Notes under the pieces: generated by a model | Seen by the model: only the letters and a program-made list of their open reading frames with translations | Databases searched by the model: none | Told to the model about the DNA's origin: nothing | Part shown: in pieces, positions 1 through 60,487 of the stretch | Layout: every line of letters starts with the position of its first letter | Numbering within the stretch: the stretch's first letter is position 1 | From: Seriola aureovittata | Lineage: Eukaryota > Chordata > Actinopteri > Carangiformes > Carangidae | Length of the DNA: 64,000 bases | Assembly: GCF_021018895.1 (NCBI RefSeq) | Contig: NC_079364.1 | Coordinates: forward strand, 1,948,901 to 2,012,900 | Reading direction: 5' to 3' | Translations under genes and position numbers: made by a program

Positions 1-985
1 ATCAGGTAAAATCTGTGAAACATCAGCGATGTCGCTCACTGCACACGTCTGTTATGTCATCACAGGAAATCAAAGGAGAATCCAACCTTTGATATTTCTC
101 ATAATTACACATTGAGCAGCGTCACCACCTGAATAAACTGTGTGAGTCGACACTGGTGTCACTGTCTTAGCTTCATCCTGAGAGTTTTCACCTCTTATGA
201 TTAATAAGAGAGAGTTCAAATTTAACGTCTTAATGTTTTTAGAAGATTATAATCATTTGTGCAGAAGTGTTTATTCTTTTATACATATGTATTTATATTT
301 TAGACCTTTTATTTTCACTCTGTTATTATATATTTATTAAAAGACTTTTAGAATATTGCTTATCATGATTGTCTTCACTGAAATAAATGTGGTGGACAAA
401 ATATTAGAAACACCTCTCAGTATAAAGCAACATAAACATCATCATTCCCATGAAGGAGGATTTATTATCGTATTAGACTTCATTAGATTTACTGGGTGTT
501 TGTAATAAACTGATAACTGACTCTGGTAAAGGTTAAAAGTTAAAAGCTATGACTTCAGTTTGTCAGGGGAATTAATTACTGTGAAATCTGTCGGGATTTT
601 TTCTTTTCAAATACTTTATTTTGGATAAAAGGATTTAACTGAATGTTTGTTTACGACCTACAGTTTTTACATTCAACCCAAATCTAACGGACTCACACAT
701 CAGCAGTGATGTTGGTGAGACACACACCATCCTGCATCAAAATGTGTAAGAATCCGCCGCTGAAAATAGTCCCCATCAAATGCTCTATTTCCTCCTGTTT
801 GATAAAAACTACGGTGAACACGTGTTTTAGTAAAATTAAAACTGAGACTTTTTAAAAAGGAAGCTGTATATTTGTGAGGTGTAAGGGTTCCTACATTTCC
901 CAGACTGCTTCACCTGTCCTCTTTAACTGCTACATTACCTCACCTGTTGTGACTCTGTATTTAACTCTCTCCTGTTTCTCTGCAG
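1..985. other. AT-rich brsk2 intronic sequence, no gene seen
   Basis: The sequence is AT-rich without recognisable brsk2 exon motifs on the minus strand. A segment around 740-830 (CTGAAAATAGTCCCCATCAA core) is similar to 49345-49440 and, more weakly, 35390-35460, so it belongs to a dispersed repeat family. Confidence 0.5.
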
Positions 986-1102
986 GTGTTTCTGAAGCGT
1001 CTGGATAAAGATGGACTCGACCTGACTGAGGCTCTACTGTACGTCACACAGGCTGATGATGAAGTCCACAGTCGAGAGCATGAGCTGCCGATGAGAGGCT
1101 GA
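986..1102 (+). CDS. candidate terminal exon of an unidentified plus-strand gene
   Basis: A strong acceptor (TTTAAC branch-like motif, CTCTCTCCTGTTTCTCTGCAG pyrimidine tract) is followed by 38 open codons and TGA. They read VFLKRLDKDGLDLTEALLYV, then TQADDEVHSREHELPMRG. The composition (acidic, charged, balanced codons) looks like protein, not low-complexity chance. I do not recognise the family. If real, its upstream exons lie left of the window and the gene is antisense to brsk2. It may instead be a chance reading frame. Confidence 0.3.
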   Translation: MFLKRLDKDGLDLTEALLYVTQADDEVHSREHELPMRG

Positions 1103-1184
1103 AGTGAAGGACAGCCAGCAGAGCCAGGCCAGTGAAGTGCATTGTGGGAAAACCAATCAGTGCGTGGGAGAGACGGACACTTAC

Positions 1185-49975
<48,791 letters not shown>

Positions 49976-50660
49976 TCACTGCTGGAATCTGCTGCCTTCA
50001 AATGACTCCACACACTCCACTGAGCCCGATGATTGTAGATAAACCGACTCCAGGCTTTCAAAGGTAAAATGGACGAGAGAAACGAGGCTGCGGATGTACT
50101 GACTGAGCATGAAGGTCCACTCTTCACCTTGGAAACAGTGGATGTGACGAAATGTGATCTCAACTCATCTTTCAACTGCAGCTCATTTCATCAGCAAATA
50201 CAGCTCAGGTGATCATGTGACCACACAAGATACAGGACGTCATCTTTTCTAGTTCCATAAAAAGGTGGTTTAGACATTAATGATTCTGTGGAGAAATATT
50301 TTGAAGGGATAAATCAACAGGGAAGAGTTGCCAAGAGTAAGAAGAGAAGGTCAATACCACTCTCAGCTACAGCCAGGAGACTGTTAGCTTAGCTTAGCTT
50401 AGCATTAAAACTGCGAGCAAGAAGAACAGGTTAGCCAGGCTCTGTCCAAATATTTTTAAAAAGACTTTCCTAAAAGAAAAATGTATATGGTTTGTTTAAT
50501 CTATGAATAAACATAAATGTAAAAAAGAGTTAAGTGGTGTAATTATTTTTTGACTAGGACGACGACTTCCTGGCAGTCACCGGCCAGGCCAAGAAATATT
50601 TACAGCATCACTCCCTGCGGTATCCGTCTTCTGATCTACAGTAACACCACTGAAATGTCT

Positions 50661-51139
50661 TTAAAGCTCCATGTTTCTTCTTCTTCTGTGTTTTATTTGA
50701 AGTACTGATCCATAAGAAGATATAAAAACCATCTCAGTGTAGTTTTACATCTCCTCTCTCAGGCTTCTCTCTGGAGCTCTAGTAACAACAGGTCGGTGAG
50801 CCAATCAGAAGAGAGGAGGCTCTGAGCCTCTCTTCTGATTGGCTGAGTGATCCAATAGAAATATAGCAGATTTCAGGTAAAAACACTCAGAGAAACCAAA
50901 TCCTGCAAGGTTTGGATGGTGGGTCCAGGTGGGCGGGGCTTGGTGACTGCTTTGTTGTGACATCACAAAGTTCCAGAAGTCCTGACGGCTGGTTTTAAGG
51001 CTCAGTTTCTGAATACAGGCTGTGTGCATTTCTCTGTGGACTGAGGCTTTGATACTTTCACAGTATTAATATAGAAGCTAGAGCTGATCTATAATCACAC
51101 TACACATGGACACAGACCTTTACACTGGAGGAGCTTTAA
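50661..51139. mobile_element. TTAA-flanked MITE, copy 2, with extra internal segment
   Basis: TTAA AGCTCC at the left and GGAGCT TTAA at the right. Same orientation as copy 1. It carries about 91 bp absent from copy 1 (roughly 50819-50910), and that segment contains one arm of the hairpin at 50799-50844. Confidence 0.75.
50799..50844. repeat. perfect 18-bp inverted repeat inside the MITE
   Basis: Arms AGCCAATCAGAAGAGAGG (50799-50816) and CCTCTCTTCTGATTGGCT (50827-50844) with a 10-bp spacer. Each arm contains a CCAATCAG core. Confidence 0.95.
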
Positions 51140-51524
51140 TGAAAAGACAAGACTACAGAGTCTGTTACCTCTTCATATCTCCCATCTGACGCAACATATT
51201 TGAAGTTGAAATTTCTACATTTAATTTCAATGAAATCACAATTTAATTTTTGACCAAAGTAAAGATCAGTAGGTCATTTCAATACTTGGACTGAGTTTAA
51301 GTTTTCTATAAAATGACCTGGAGTCCAGATACGAAAAAAAAACCTTTGTTGATATCTTCATATCACGCTTCCATGATGCATGTCGAGGCACAACATGTAA
51401 TATAATATATAAACACTAAAATAAAACAAACCTCAATGAAAACACTATGATAAAAGACGTCTCCCTACGGATCTGATCATGTTAAAGGAAGCTGAATAAC
51501 ATATGTTGCTCATAACTCTCAGTG

Positions 51525-51740
51525 GCAGCTCCCAGCTGTATGTTGTTTGCAAGTTTGCAGAACATAAAACAGGCAGAAAACAATAAAATTGATTTGCATC
51601 CTGCAACTCCCAAGTCCCTTTTTCATCGTGTACGTCTGAAAGTTCACCTGACGGGACTCTTGCTCTGTAACAGAAATGTCAGAGCGCGACAGCTTCGTCT
51701 TATTACAGCCACAATGGCTCCATCCATCTCTATCAAAGCT
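51525..51740. promoter_or_regulatory. candidate conserved non-coding block
   Basis: Unique sequence, open in several frames, with TGTTTGCAAGTTTGCAGAAC and AATAAAATTGATTTGCATCC. No splice sites or codon pattern persuade me it is coding. Confidence 0.2.
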
Positions 51741-52342
51741 GCGACACCAGGGACCAGAGTTTACTTTGTACTGAAGGTCTGCAGACGGCGCTGGAAATGC
51801 CACTGCGCATATGCACCTCTTCATTACCTCACGCTGCATATATATTTCACAGGAGATGAGTGTCACACTATTTGAAGGGTGATTTCCCTGCGGTGATTTC
51901 CCTCACTGAGAAACAGGCAGAGCCGTGAGCAGCGGGGGTGTTTGGGGCCAATATGAGAGTCTGGGGGCTCTTTTATGTCTCCAGTTAGAACCGAAATGGC
52001 TTCATGGGCGACATTCACCGGGTCTCATTGATCCTGTTGTCAGAGCGGCTCCAGCGCGGCTACGACAGCTTACCACAACGCAGGGTCGACGAAAGGCCCC
52101 GGGAAGGCTGTTCACACATTCACCCGTACATGTTATGAGTGGTAATGAAGGGAGGGACGGATGGAGAACGGTCGGAGTCAGGAGGAAATAACAAAATGAA
52201 GCAGAGTCACAGGAATAAAGATGGTTTTTAAGGCTTAGTTGTTGCTCATCTTCTCTAAAAGATCATTTCAGTTTCTACTCTGAGCCAGAACATGCAGCAG
52301 CTAAAGAGACAGATATAACCAGAGCTCAAAGGGGAAAGGAAC

Positions 52343-52480
52343 AATAAATGGACATTTATATGGCGCCTTTCTAGTCTATCGACCACTCGTAGCGCTTTAC
52401 AATGTACGTCTCATTCACACACTGATGGCGCAGCATCAGGAGCAGTTGGGGATCGAACCAGGAGCCGTCCGATCCGACAC
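52343..52480 (-). mobile_element. tRNA-like repeat fragment, minus orientation
   Basis: GACATTTATATGGCGCCTTT, CGACCACTCGTAGCGCTTTA and GGGATCGAACCAGGAGCC, the last being the reverse of a Box B followed by the GGCTCC phrase seen at 46730. A family common in fish. Confidence 0.65.
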
Positions 52481-55400
52481 GACTGTGAGTGATTGCGAAT
52501 GTCGCTCCGTGTGTCTGCTGGATTTTCAGATTTCTGTGGAGCTTTTCTGCCAAATGGCCAAAAGATTTATCAGAGCAGCTTGAATTTTTAGACATGGTTC
52601 AATGCCTTTTATTGCTTTTTTATTAAACCAGAGTTAAATCATTTCATCTAGGCAAAGGTTTCCAGTCAAAGGTTATTTCTATTATTTCTTTTGCACTTTG
52701 ACCTCAGAGAGAAACAACGTTCCTTTATCCTGGTCTGTAGACGAGTAACAATAAAACTGACTGTGTTTAAAAGACGTTTTCTTCTTCTAATATTTTCTAG
52801 TTTTACACAATAAATTAATTCAATTTCGTATTCTCCACCAAAAGTAAGGACCTTATTATAACACCATAATGTAGGGTAGTAGCTCCCCAACTGGGGATAC
52901 CTGTCTGATGTCAGGTGTGTAGTTTATCTCATAAATCCTTTGCTGTACGTATGAGCACAGACAAGTTTGTGAAAATAAATATTAAGTAGGTAAAGAATCG
53001 ACTGATCCAGATGTTCCGGGTTGAATTAATTAAAATTAAATTGAAAGAAGAAAATTCTCCAAAAAGTGACTGAAGGAGCGTCAGGGTTTAATCAGCTTGG
53101 TTAAACATCTGTCGACCGGAGGAGGTTCTGTATTTATTCCAGACTTATGTGGACCAGGTGTTTCACTGCCACTGAACAAAGACATAAAAGCTACCTGCAA
53201 CACAAGAGCGGCGGTTTGACCGACAGGTGAACTCTGAGCAGCAGTGAGCACAGGTGGATAAAAACTCTACAACAAACTCTTTCAGCAGGTGAATCAAACT
53301 ACAGCGCGACTGAACCACTGAGCTCCATTGATTTCTCCGCCCTCAGTCAGTTTGTTCGTCTGTGCTGAACCAGATCGATCGATGCTCTCCAGGACTTCTG
53401 AACCCGACAGACCGGCAGCAGGGACTCGGCCTCTGGTCCTGCTAAAACCTCCCATGATGCCTCACTCTGCGCCTTTGGGCTGAGAAAGAGAATTACTCTC
53501 AAAATCCCAATTAAGCTTCTTAAATGATTAATTCTACATTCAGCACCGAACACAAAAAAGTCATGAGATAGGAGGCCAAAAAGTCAAAGACTGCACACAA
53601 CAGCTTTACAACGCAAGTCGACTTCAAATCCCAGAGTGCACTGCTGTAAGAAACAGCCAATCAGAGAGCAGCAAATTCTTTCCTCTGCTAAAACACTGGG
53701 TGTGGGGATAAATCAAACAGCTCTGGTGCAATGTTTGTTTTCCAGATATTCCCATACTTTGATTTCATGCAGTCATCTACCAACGAGGCTCATGGGTATT
53801 GTAGTATTTAGTGGCTTTTATACATACCACACTCTAATTAAGATTTCTTACAAATGAGATTGAAATATTTTTATACAATAAGCTCCAGGAAGCTCCACGT
53901 GTGAGTGACAGTAACATCATTGTTAAAGAAAGTAAAAACAAAAGCCTGAAAGAGATTTTTTTGTTCCCGCCTTATTCGAGTCCTGTGGACGTTAGGCAGC
54001 AGCTTTTGTTCTGTTGTAGTCTCGACTAATTGGAACCAACACACCAGCTGATAATTATGTCGAAGAACTGACCACAGGCGCAACAGCTCCCCAAGGAGTC
54101 TGAATGAATTAGCATAGCCAACTGCAAGGCACTAATAAGATAGCATTAACGGCTAAATAAGCACAGTGAACGAATGTAGATGCTCGCTTTCAAATTAGCA
54201 GTGAAGCGGCCGAGATCTAACTTTAATGAACTTTTGTAATTTTGCACTAAACAGGCAGAACTGTGTTCAACGCATCAGCTCGTCCATCTCCAGGGTTCAG
54301 CCTGAAAACGTCTGTTTTCTGGCTGTGTCCAGTAACAGTTAAATAAAGTAAAATAGTGAAATAGTTACTTAATAGTTAAAGATTCTGGTTCTACAACCTT
54401 CCCGAGATCCGTCCCTACAACACACTTGAATATAATGATAATAGAGTTTTCAGCCTTTATAATGAAGCTGAAAACTAAAATGTTCTGCTCTTGTTTCCAC
54501 TGTTCTCCACCTGCTTTCAGAAGAAACTTCAGGGGATAAATGTGGCCTCTGCACAGGAGCAACTTCCCTGCAAGGATCAATAATCAATAAGGTCTTTCTG
54601 ATTCTGATGTGACACTAAATGCAGGACAGCTACAACAAACACTACAGATGTGGACGGTGTCCTGCAGAAATAAGGATAAAACACTTTAAAAGGGTGAAAT
54701 AAGATTGTAGAAAAATACACAAACACATATATCATATGTTCACATAAAGCTGAGAGCTCATCAGTAACTTTATCAGCAGCACTTTCTCCGTTGTTCCCGC
54801 CGTCGCCTTTTTAATGACGAATATTCCAAACGTCCCGGTTTGTAAAAGACAAGAAAGGACCTGGTATCAAAGCCTCACACGGTTCTTTAAAGTTCAGGTT
54901 ACGGGAAGCCCTTGGTTGCGGGTTGTTAAGCTCCTGAGGTGATAAAAGGCTTTTTGCTTCTTTATCACAGGGATAGCGAGTAGATAAACACATTCACACC
55001 TGTGGGCAGGTGAGACTCACTTTCAACCCAATCTGCGGATCTCGGGACTGTGGGAGGAAACACGCAGCGCAACATTCAACAGAAACAGGATTTAAAGGCA
55101 AGTAACCAAATCCTATTGGCTGTCAAAGGCTGATCCCTCTGCTGACGGGCCTGGGGGGGTTCACACAGAGGCCGAGCGACTCCCGGTGTCTGCTCCACGT
55201 TCACATTTACAGCAGGTGGACGAGGACGGTTCTTGTCCAGCAGGAGTGAAAACTGAACCTTGATATTTCAGATTCTGTTATTTCAGACAAAGGAGACAGC
55301 TGCTGTTTCATCGTTCTTTCCCGCAGCTTCTCAGGAATGACACGTCGGCTCTGTTTACTATCGACTGACGCTGAGGGGAACGGCAGGTCGAAAGTTTCCA

Positions 55401-58400
55401 GGAAACTAACTGAAAACTTTCTCCTGTAATGTGACAAGCGTCTGGAGAAAAACAAACAACAAAAATGTGTCAAAAAAGAAATTCCTGGAAACGCTGAATG
55501 TTAGTGGTTTGAGTTTTGTCCCAGAGCAGGAGAGCTGGTACAAACTCCACCAGAGAAAGAAAGAAAGCAAAACAACGGGGGAGGGAATACCCCACCAAAT
55601 CCTCCGACTGCCCCACTTCATCCCACTATCAAAAAAATAACTGAAAGGATTTTATTTTTCCCAATAACAAGCCACATTCCAATAATCAAAGTTTATTTAT
55701 ATCTGATTGGTTGGTGTGGCCGTATAGAGAAGTTACTTCTCCATCATTTCACTTCGTCACTACTCTCTGGTTTAAGTTTTAGTTAATCATTTGATCTCTG
55801 AATCTGATACATCGAAATCTAATTCATAAATTAAATTTGGGTTTTGGAGATCATTTATTGTCAATCATTTGCATACACCTTCTGGATGTAGCGGTTAGCT
55901 AGTTAGCTGCATGTGTGTTATTGTTAGCTAATATGAGTTTTAAAATGCAACGAAAACTGAAAAAAATATAGTGAATTAAAGCAGATAGTTTATTTTTAAT
56001 ACCAATAGCTAATTAGATATAAAGGAAGTTGCCTCTTATGAGGGGGAGTGCAGGTGGTTTTAAAATTAAATATATTATAGGCTTATGTTTTATTAGATTT
56101 TATGGCTTTAGTTTTAGATTACAAACGGTGCATGTTATAGTGTTATAGCTGGAGTGACCAGTCAACATCTTTTCACCCCCCCCCCCCCCCCATCTAGACC
56201 TGGGCCTTGCGTACAGTACAGAAGCAGTTAACGGTAATCAATGCTGACAGGTCAGCTGTTGATTGGGTGACCTTCAGCAGTCACACACTTGACCCCCCCC
56301 CCGAATGTGACAAACACTGGCATCAGTGTCAGTTTTGCTTCAGTCATCACATTCTGAGTATTTCCCCAAATCAACATCAACTCTTTGTCCAGAATTTAAG
56401 TTCAAATAAATAACTCAACATTGAGCCGACTGCACTTCACCACTGTTCGCATGATGTTCTGTTATGAAGCGATTATTGTTGTTTACAAGCGTCCTGGAGT
56501 TTAACTCACGACCTCAGAGGACAAAAATATCCACATTAAAAATAAATAAATCATAATAATATTATATATTATTTATATTATTTTACACTCTCTCATCAGC
56601 CCGGATCATAACTACCACATATTTATTTATTTTCAGTATTTTGACCCTTTATATCACAGTTTACATAATGCCACTGTTTTTATGGGAAAAAAGATCATTT
56701 TTTTATAAATTATTTTCCATACACTAAATACTAAAAAGAAATATGTGTCTCTAAATTTAAAAAACAAAATATATTTATTATATATTAATATTATTTTCCA
56801 CTTTCACACATCAGTGCTGACCATAACTACCAAATATTTATTTATTTTCAGTATTTTGACCCTTTGTTATATCCTTATTTAACAATTCTTAAAAAAAACA
56901 CAAAAAATACAATTAATATAAATTATTTTCCATGAACTAAATACTAAGGGAAATTTATTTTTTCTGGATTATCAGTCTGGTGTTAATGATTAGCAACGAC
57001 ATTGATTTTGATGCATTATTAGAATTCTTAAATGAGAATGTGTGTTTATGTTGTTAATAAACAAATATGCATTGATGTATTGTTTTAACTGTTTTGTGAC
57101 TATCAAATATCCACATCTGAATTGCAGTTTAAATCTCTTCATATAATAATTTACGGGCTCTGAGTCTCAGTTCTGCTCTCGTCTTCTGGCTCGGTGACTT
57201 GAACAGACTGGAGCTGGTTTTATGAACAGATCTTTTTTTGTAGCAGGTTTTATTTGTGGTGTGGAAAAAGAGACAATTTAATGGTTTATCTCGTGACATA
57301 TTCTCTGGTGATCTTCTGGGAAGTCTTTTATATTTAGTATAGACTAAAAGGAGCAATAAGTACAAAGAAAGGTGATGCTAGAAGAAGATGGTGTTATTTT
57401 AAACAAAATAAAAATGTAAATCTAAAATGCAAACTGCTTTAAGAGCAACACGAGTCGAGGTAAAGCGTTATCAGCTCAGGAGGCGGGACACGCCGGCAGA
57501 TATCGTCTTCTCTTCGTCGGTTCAGTGTTTTGGCACAGAGAGAAATCTTTCCCATCATGCAGTGCTCTGGGGTCTTGGACCTGCCGGCCACACTCAGCCA
57601 CCCACACACTCCAAGTAAAGCTGTGGGGGGGGGGGGTCAAGAGACTGGTCCTCTGCACCACTCCAGGCAGAGATTTCTAACAGCAGCATGTTATAGAAAG
57701 TCTCTGTTCTGTTTTACCTCCAACCTCCACACGGCAGATAATAGGCATGTTGCAGCTGCCTTTGTGTGAGTGGCTTGAAGGTAAAGGGAAGGCGAGTTGG
57801 AAGGAGACAAAAAGACGAAAGGAGAAAGGGGGAGAGAGAGAGAGGAAACTTCCAGCTAATTGAACTATAAATAGAAACACAATCGAGCACTGTACTTGCT
57901 GAGGCTCCATATTGTTTCTTCTCACACCCCGGCGAGGAGAGGATGAACGACAACAATAACTACAGAGGTCAGTCAGCTGAGGAAATCAGAGCATGTAAAT
58001 TATTCACTTCTTCCTGTTCTTCATTCACAGATAAGCGAGTCTCCGTGTGAACCGTTGGGAGGAAACAGGGTCAGCGTCTTGAAACGTCAACAACTCTCTG
58101 ACATGAGAACAAGAAGAGACGCCGCTCAAATTACAAACCCTGCGATTACTGGATGATAGATGCAGTTCATAAGCTTCCAACATATTAGGTCTCACTTCTC
58201 ACAAAGACCGGTCTCAGTGCTGGAGAACGATCCGGCTGAATCATCATCTTCATCATCATCATCATTCTGCTGTAGGGGGCAAAAGAAAAAACGCTCTGGC
58301 TTGTTGTTATTTCTTTTAACTTAATCACAATCGTCTTGGGCGGCGCCGAGTCCAGGAAGCAGCAATGGTCTTGCTGTAAAATAGTGTCGGGAGGAGGGAC

Positions 58401-58460
58401 TTGTTTTGGTGGAACGCTTGCATATGTGGAGGTGAGTACCGTCATTAAAATGGCTACTTC

Positions 58461-58483
58461 CTGTAGAACGGTGGTTCCCAACC
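58461..58483 (+). repeat. fragment of a dispersed repeat
   Basis: GTGGTTCCCAACCTGTGGGC. The inverse phrase, GCCCACAGGTTGGGAACCAC, is at 63282-63301. Confidence 0.6.
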
Positions 58484-59039
58484 TGTGGGCTGGGTTAGGG
58501 TTAAGGTAAAGGATGTAATTGGAAATGAGTTGGAAAAGGTGCATGTCGAGTTTGCATGATCTAGCTTGGAGGTTGTTGTTGTTGTTTTCTGTAGCGAAGG
58601 GGAGACGGCAGAGTTTATACCTACAGCCTACGTCTGCAGAGTCAGACTAACGACATATAGTCAGCAGGAGATTCGTTGGATTTGAATGGATCCACTTCAT
58701 GAAGCCCGACAGAGGAAAGTAAAAATAGATTTGAGAACAACTCAAATTCAAACTGATAGAAACTCCTGTGATGTTGGGGAATGTTCAGGAGATCATTAAC
58801 TCGAAACTTTCAAATGGGATTTCGCGGCCGTATAAAAAAATACTTCTTGACTCGACGAAGGGCGACGGGCCAAAGAGTCAAAGCTTGAAGAACAACTCAT
58901 CACCCGGCGGCCGACCTGTGGAGCTCAGCAGGACTCTGATGGAGTTTTCTGGCTGTCTGGGAACCGTCTGCAAGCTGTCCGACAAGACTGATGAACCCGC
59001 CGCCGCTCGCATTTCAATCAGACCTGGCAGACACCAGAA

Positions 59040-59300
59040 CTGAGCTCTGGCCTATTTACATCTCATCACAGAGACGGGGGGAAAAATCCTTTTCATTCAC
59101 ACCATCAACCCAAACAGAAAGACACTCAAAACTAATGTTGACACACCAGAGTCAATACATATTCATTTTCCGGCCTCATAGCAAGAAGAAAGATATCGAT
59201 TAATCCTCACATCAGCCCTGTAATTGCCCACCTCTCTATCAGTCATTTGATGCCATCCTCCTTTGTTCCAACCAATCATCTGAGTCAAGAACCCCCCCGC
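59040..59300. promoter_or_regulatory. candidate conserved non-coding block
   Basis: Unique sequence with CAATACATATTCATTTTCCG, AGATATCGATTAATCC and CCCTGTAATTGCCCACC. In the 5' intron, an expected position for brain enhancers. Confidence 0.25.
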
Positions 59301-59799
59301 TGCTCAGTAGCATTGATTAACTGCTGCTTCTGGTTTGCCAATGAGGCGGAGAGGCGCGCAGCCGTCCCGGCGGCGAGGCCCGGCTGACGTGTTCACTGTC
59401 ACGGGCTGCCCACCGAGGCTAATCAGATCACGTAGACAGAAATGGGCCTGAACATTGATTTCATACCATGAATTAAGCATTGCACGCTGTTCAGCTGTCC
59501 CGCTCCTCGTTCCACACCAGTGAAGATGATTTACAGTTGTACATTACATACCAGGAGTAAAAAGAAAAAATATCAGCAAAATCAAAGAACAATAAATGAA
59601 TGTTTGTATGAACATATTGTATATTTAAAAAATAAAATGATTTTCCATATCTGAGCTGACTAATTCTGACTCTGATAGAGGTTCTGATCTGATCTGAGGA
59701 CCAATAGAAAAGCTCCCTTAACGCTACACTCAAAATTAATTAAAAGAACACCAGAATCAACTCCTCGTGGTCGTATCCCTCATCGTATCCCATCCCTGT

Positions 59800-60020
59800 T
59801 GATCCAGAGTCATATAACATATGAACCATTTGTGTGAAATTTTTGTCATGATTGCTGCGAAGTCTTGAGAAATGGCTAAAAAGTGTTTTGAGGTCACACT
59901 GACCTTTGACCTTTGGCCCACCAAAGTCTAATCAGTTCATCCTCGAGTCCAGGTGAACATTTGTGCCAAATTTGAAGTTCCCTCGAGGGTTTTCTGAGAT
60001 ATCGCGTTCACGAGCAGGAC
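59800..60020. repeat. dispersed teleost-type repeat, copy 2
   Basis: It contains TGAGGTCACACTGACC, TTTGACCTTTGGCCCACCAA, GTCTAATCAGTTCATCC, GTGCCAAATTTGAAG and TTCTGAGATATCGCGTTCAC. Similar in order and strand to 22440-22640. Confidence 0.75.
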
Positions 60021-60447
60021 AACCCGAAAACAGCTCTGGCTGTCACCGGCACAGAGGCATGACAAAAGACCAGGATCGAAAGGACAGTTGGACATGAGGA
60101 CACCTTAAACTTGAACCTGAATTCAGCGACTATGGCGTCGTGTTTTGTTTCCAACTGCAACGAAAAAGTTATTTTAAATTTGCTACAACTCAGATTCACA
60201 GCCGAAGTTCAGAAGTGAGACCTGGGCTGAAACACCTGAGCTGATGATGTGACTCGAACACAGACTCAGGTGCAGGGTCGGGTCTAAGACACTAAGTCAT
60301 ATTCAGGGATGTGCAAATAATGGGGGACATCGTTAGGGAGCTTCGTCTTCTACAATCCATCCACTCTGATCAGCTGATCTCAGTGGACACACCTGAAAAT
60401 CATCATCATCATCATCAACAGACACAGATGACCTGAGAGGCTCTTAC

Positions 60448-60487
60448 CTGTTTTCACATCAGCCAGTTGAGAGAGCGAAGCAGCCAT
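60448..60487 (-). CDS. brsk2: candidate alternative first coding exon of brsk2
   Basis: On the minus strand an ATG at 60487 opens 13 codons (MAASLSQLADVKT) plus one base, ending at a strong donor, G|GTAAGAG. The single leftover G pairs with the GT opening exon 2 to make glycine, giving KTG-LVKLG where the usual protein reads QTG-LVKLG. The phase fit and donor are seen directly; use as an exon is inference. It would replace most of the glycine-rich ATP loop. A second in-frame ATG lies 18 nt upstream (60505) and an in-frame TAA lies further upstream. The start context is weak (T at -3, G at +4). Two ATTGG (CCAAT-type) motifs lie near it. It could be a chance ORF. Confidence 0.4.

Noticed and set aside
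58496..58512. Interstitial telomere-like GGGTTAGGGTTAAGG
   Set aside because: Fewer than two and a half units; not distinguishable from chance.
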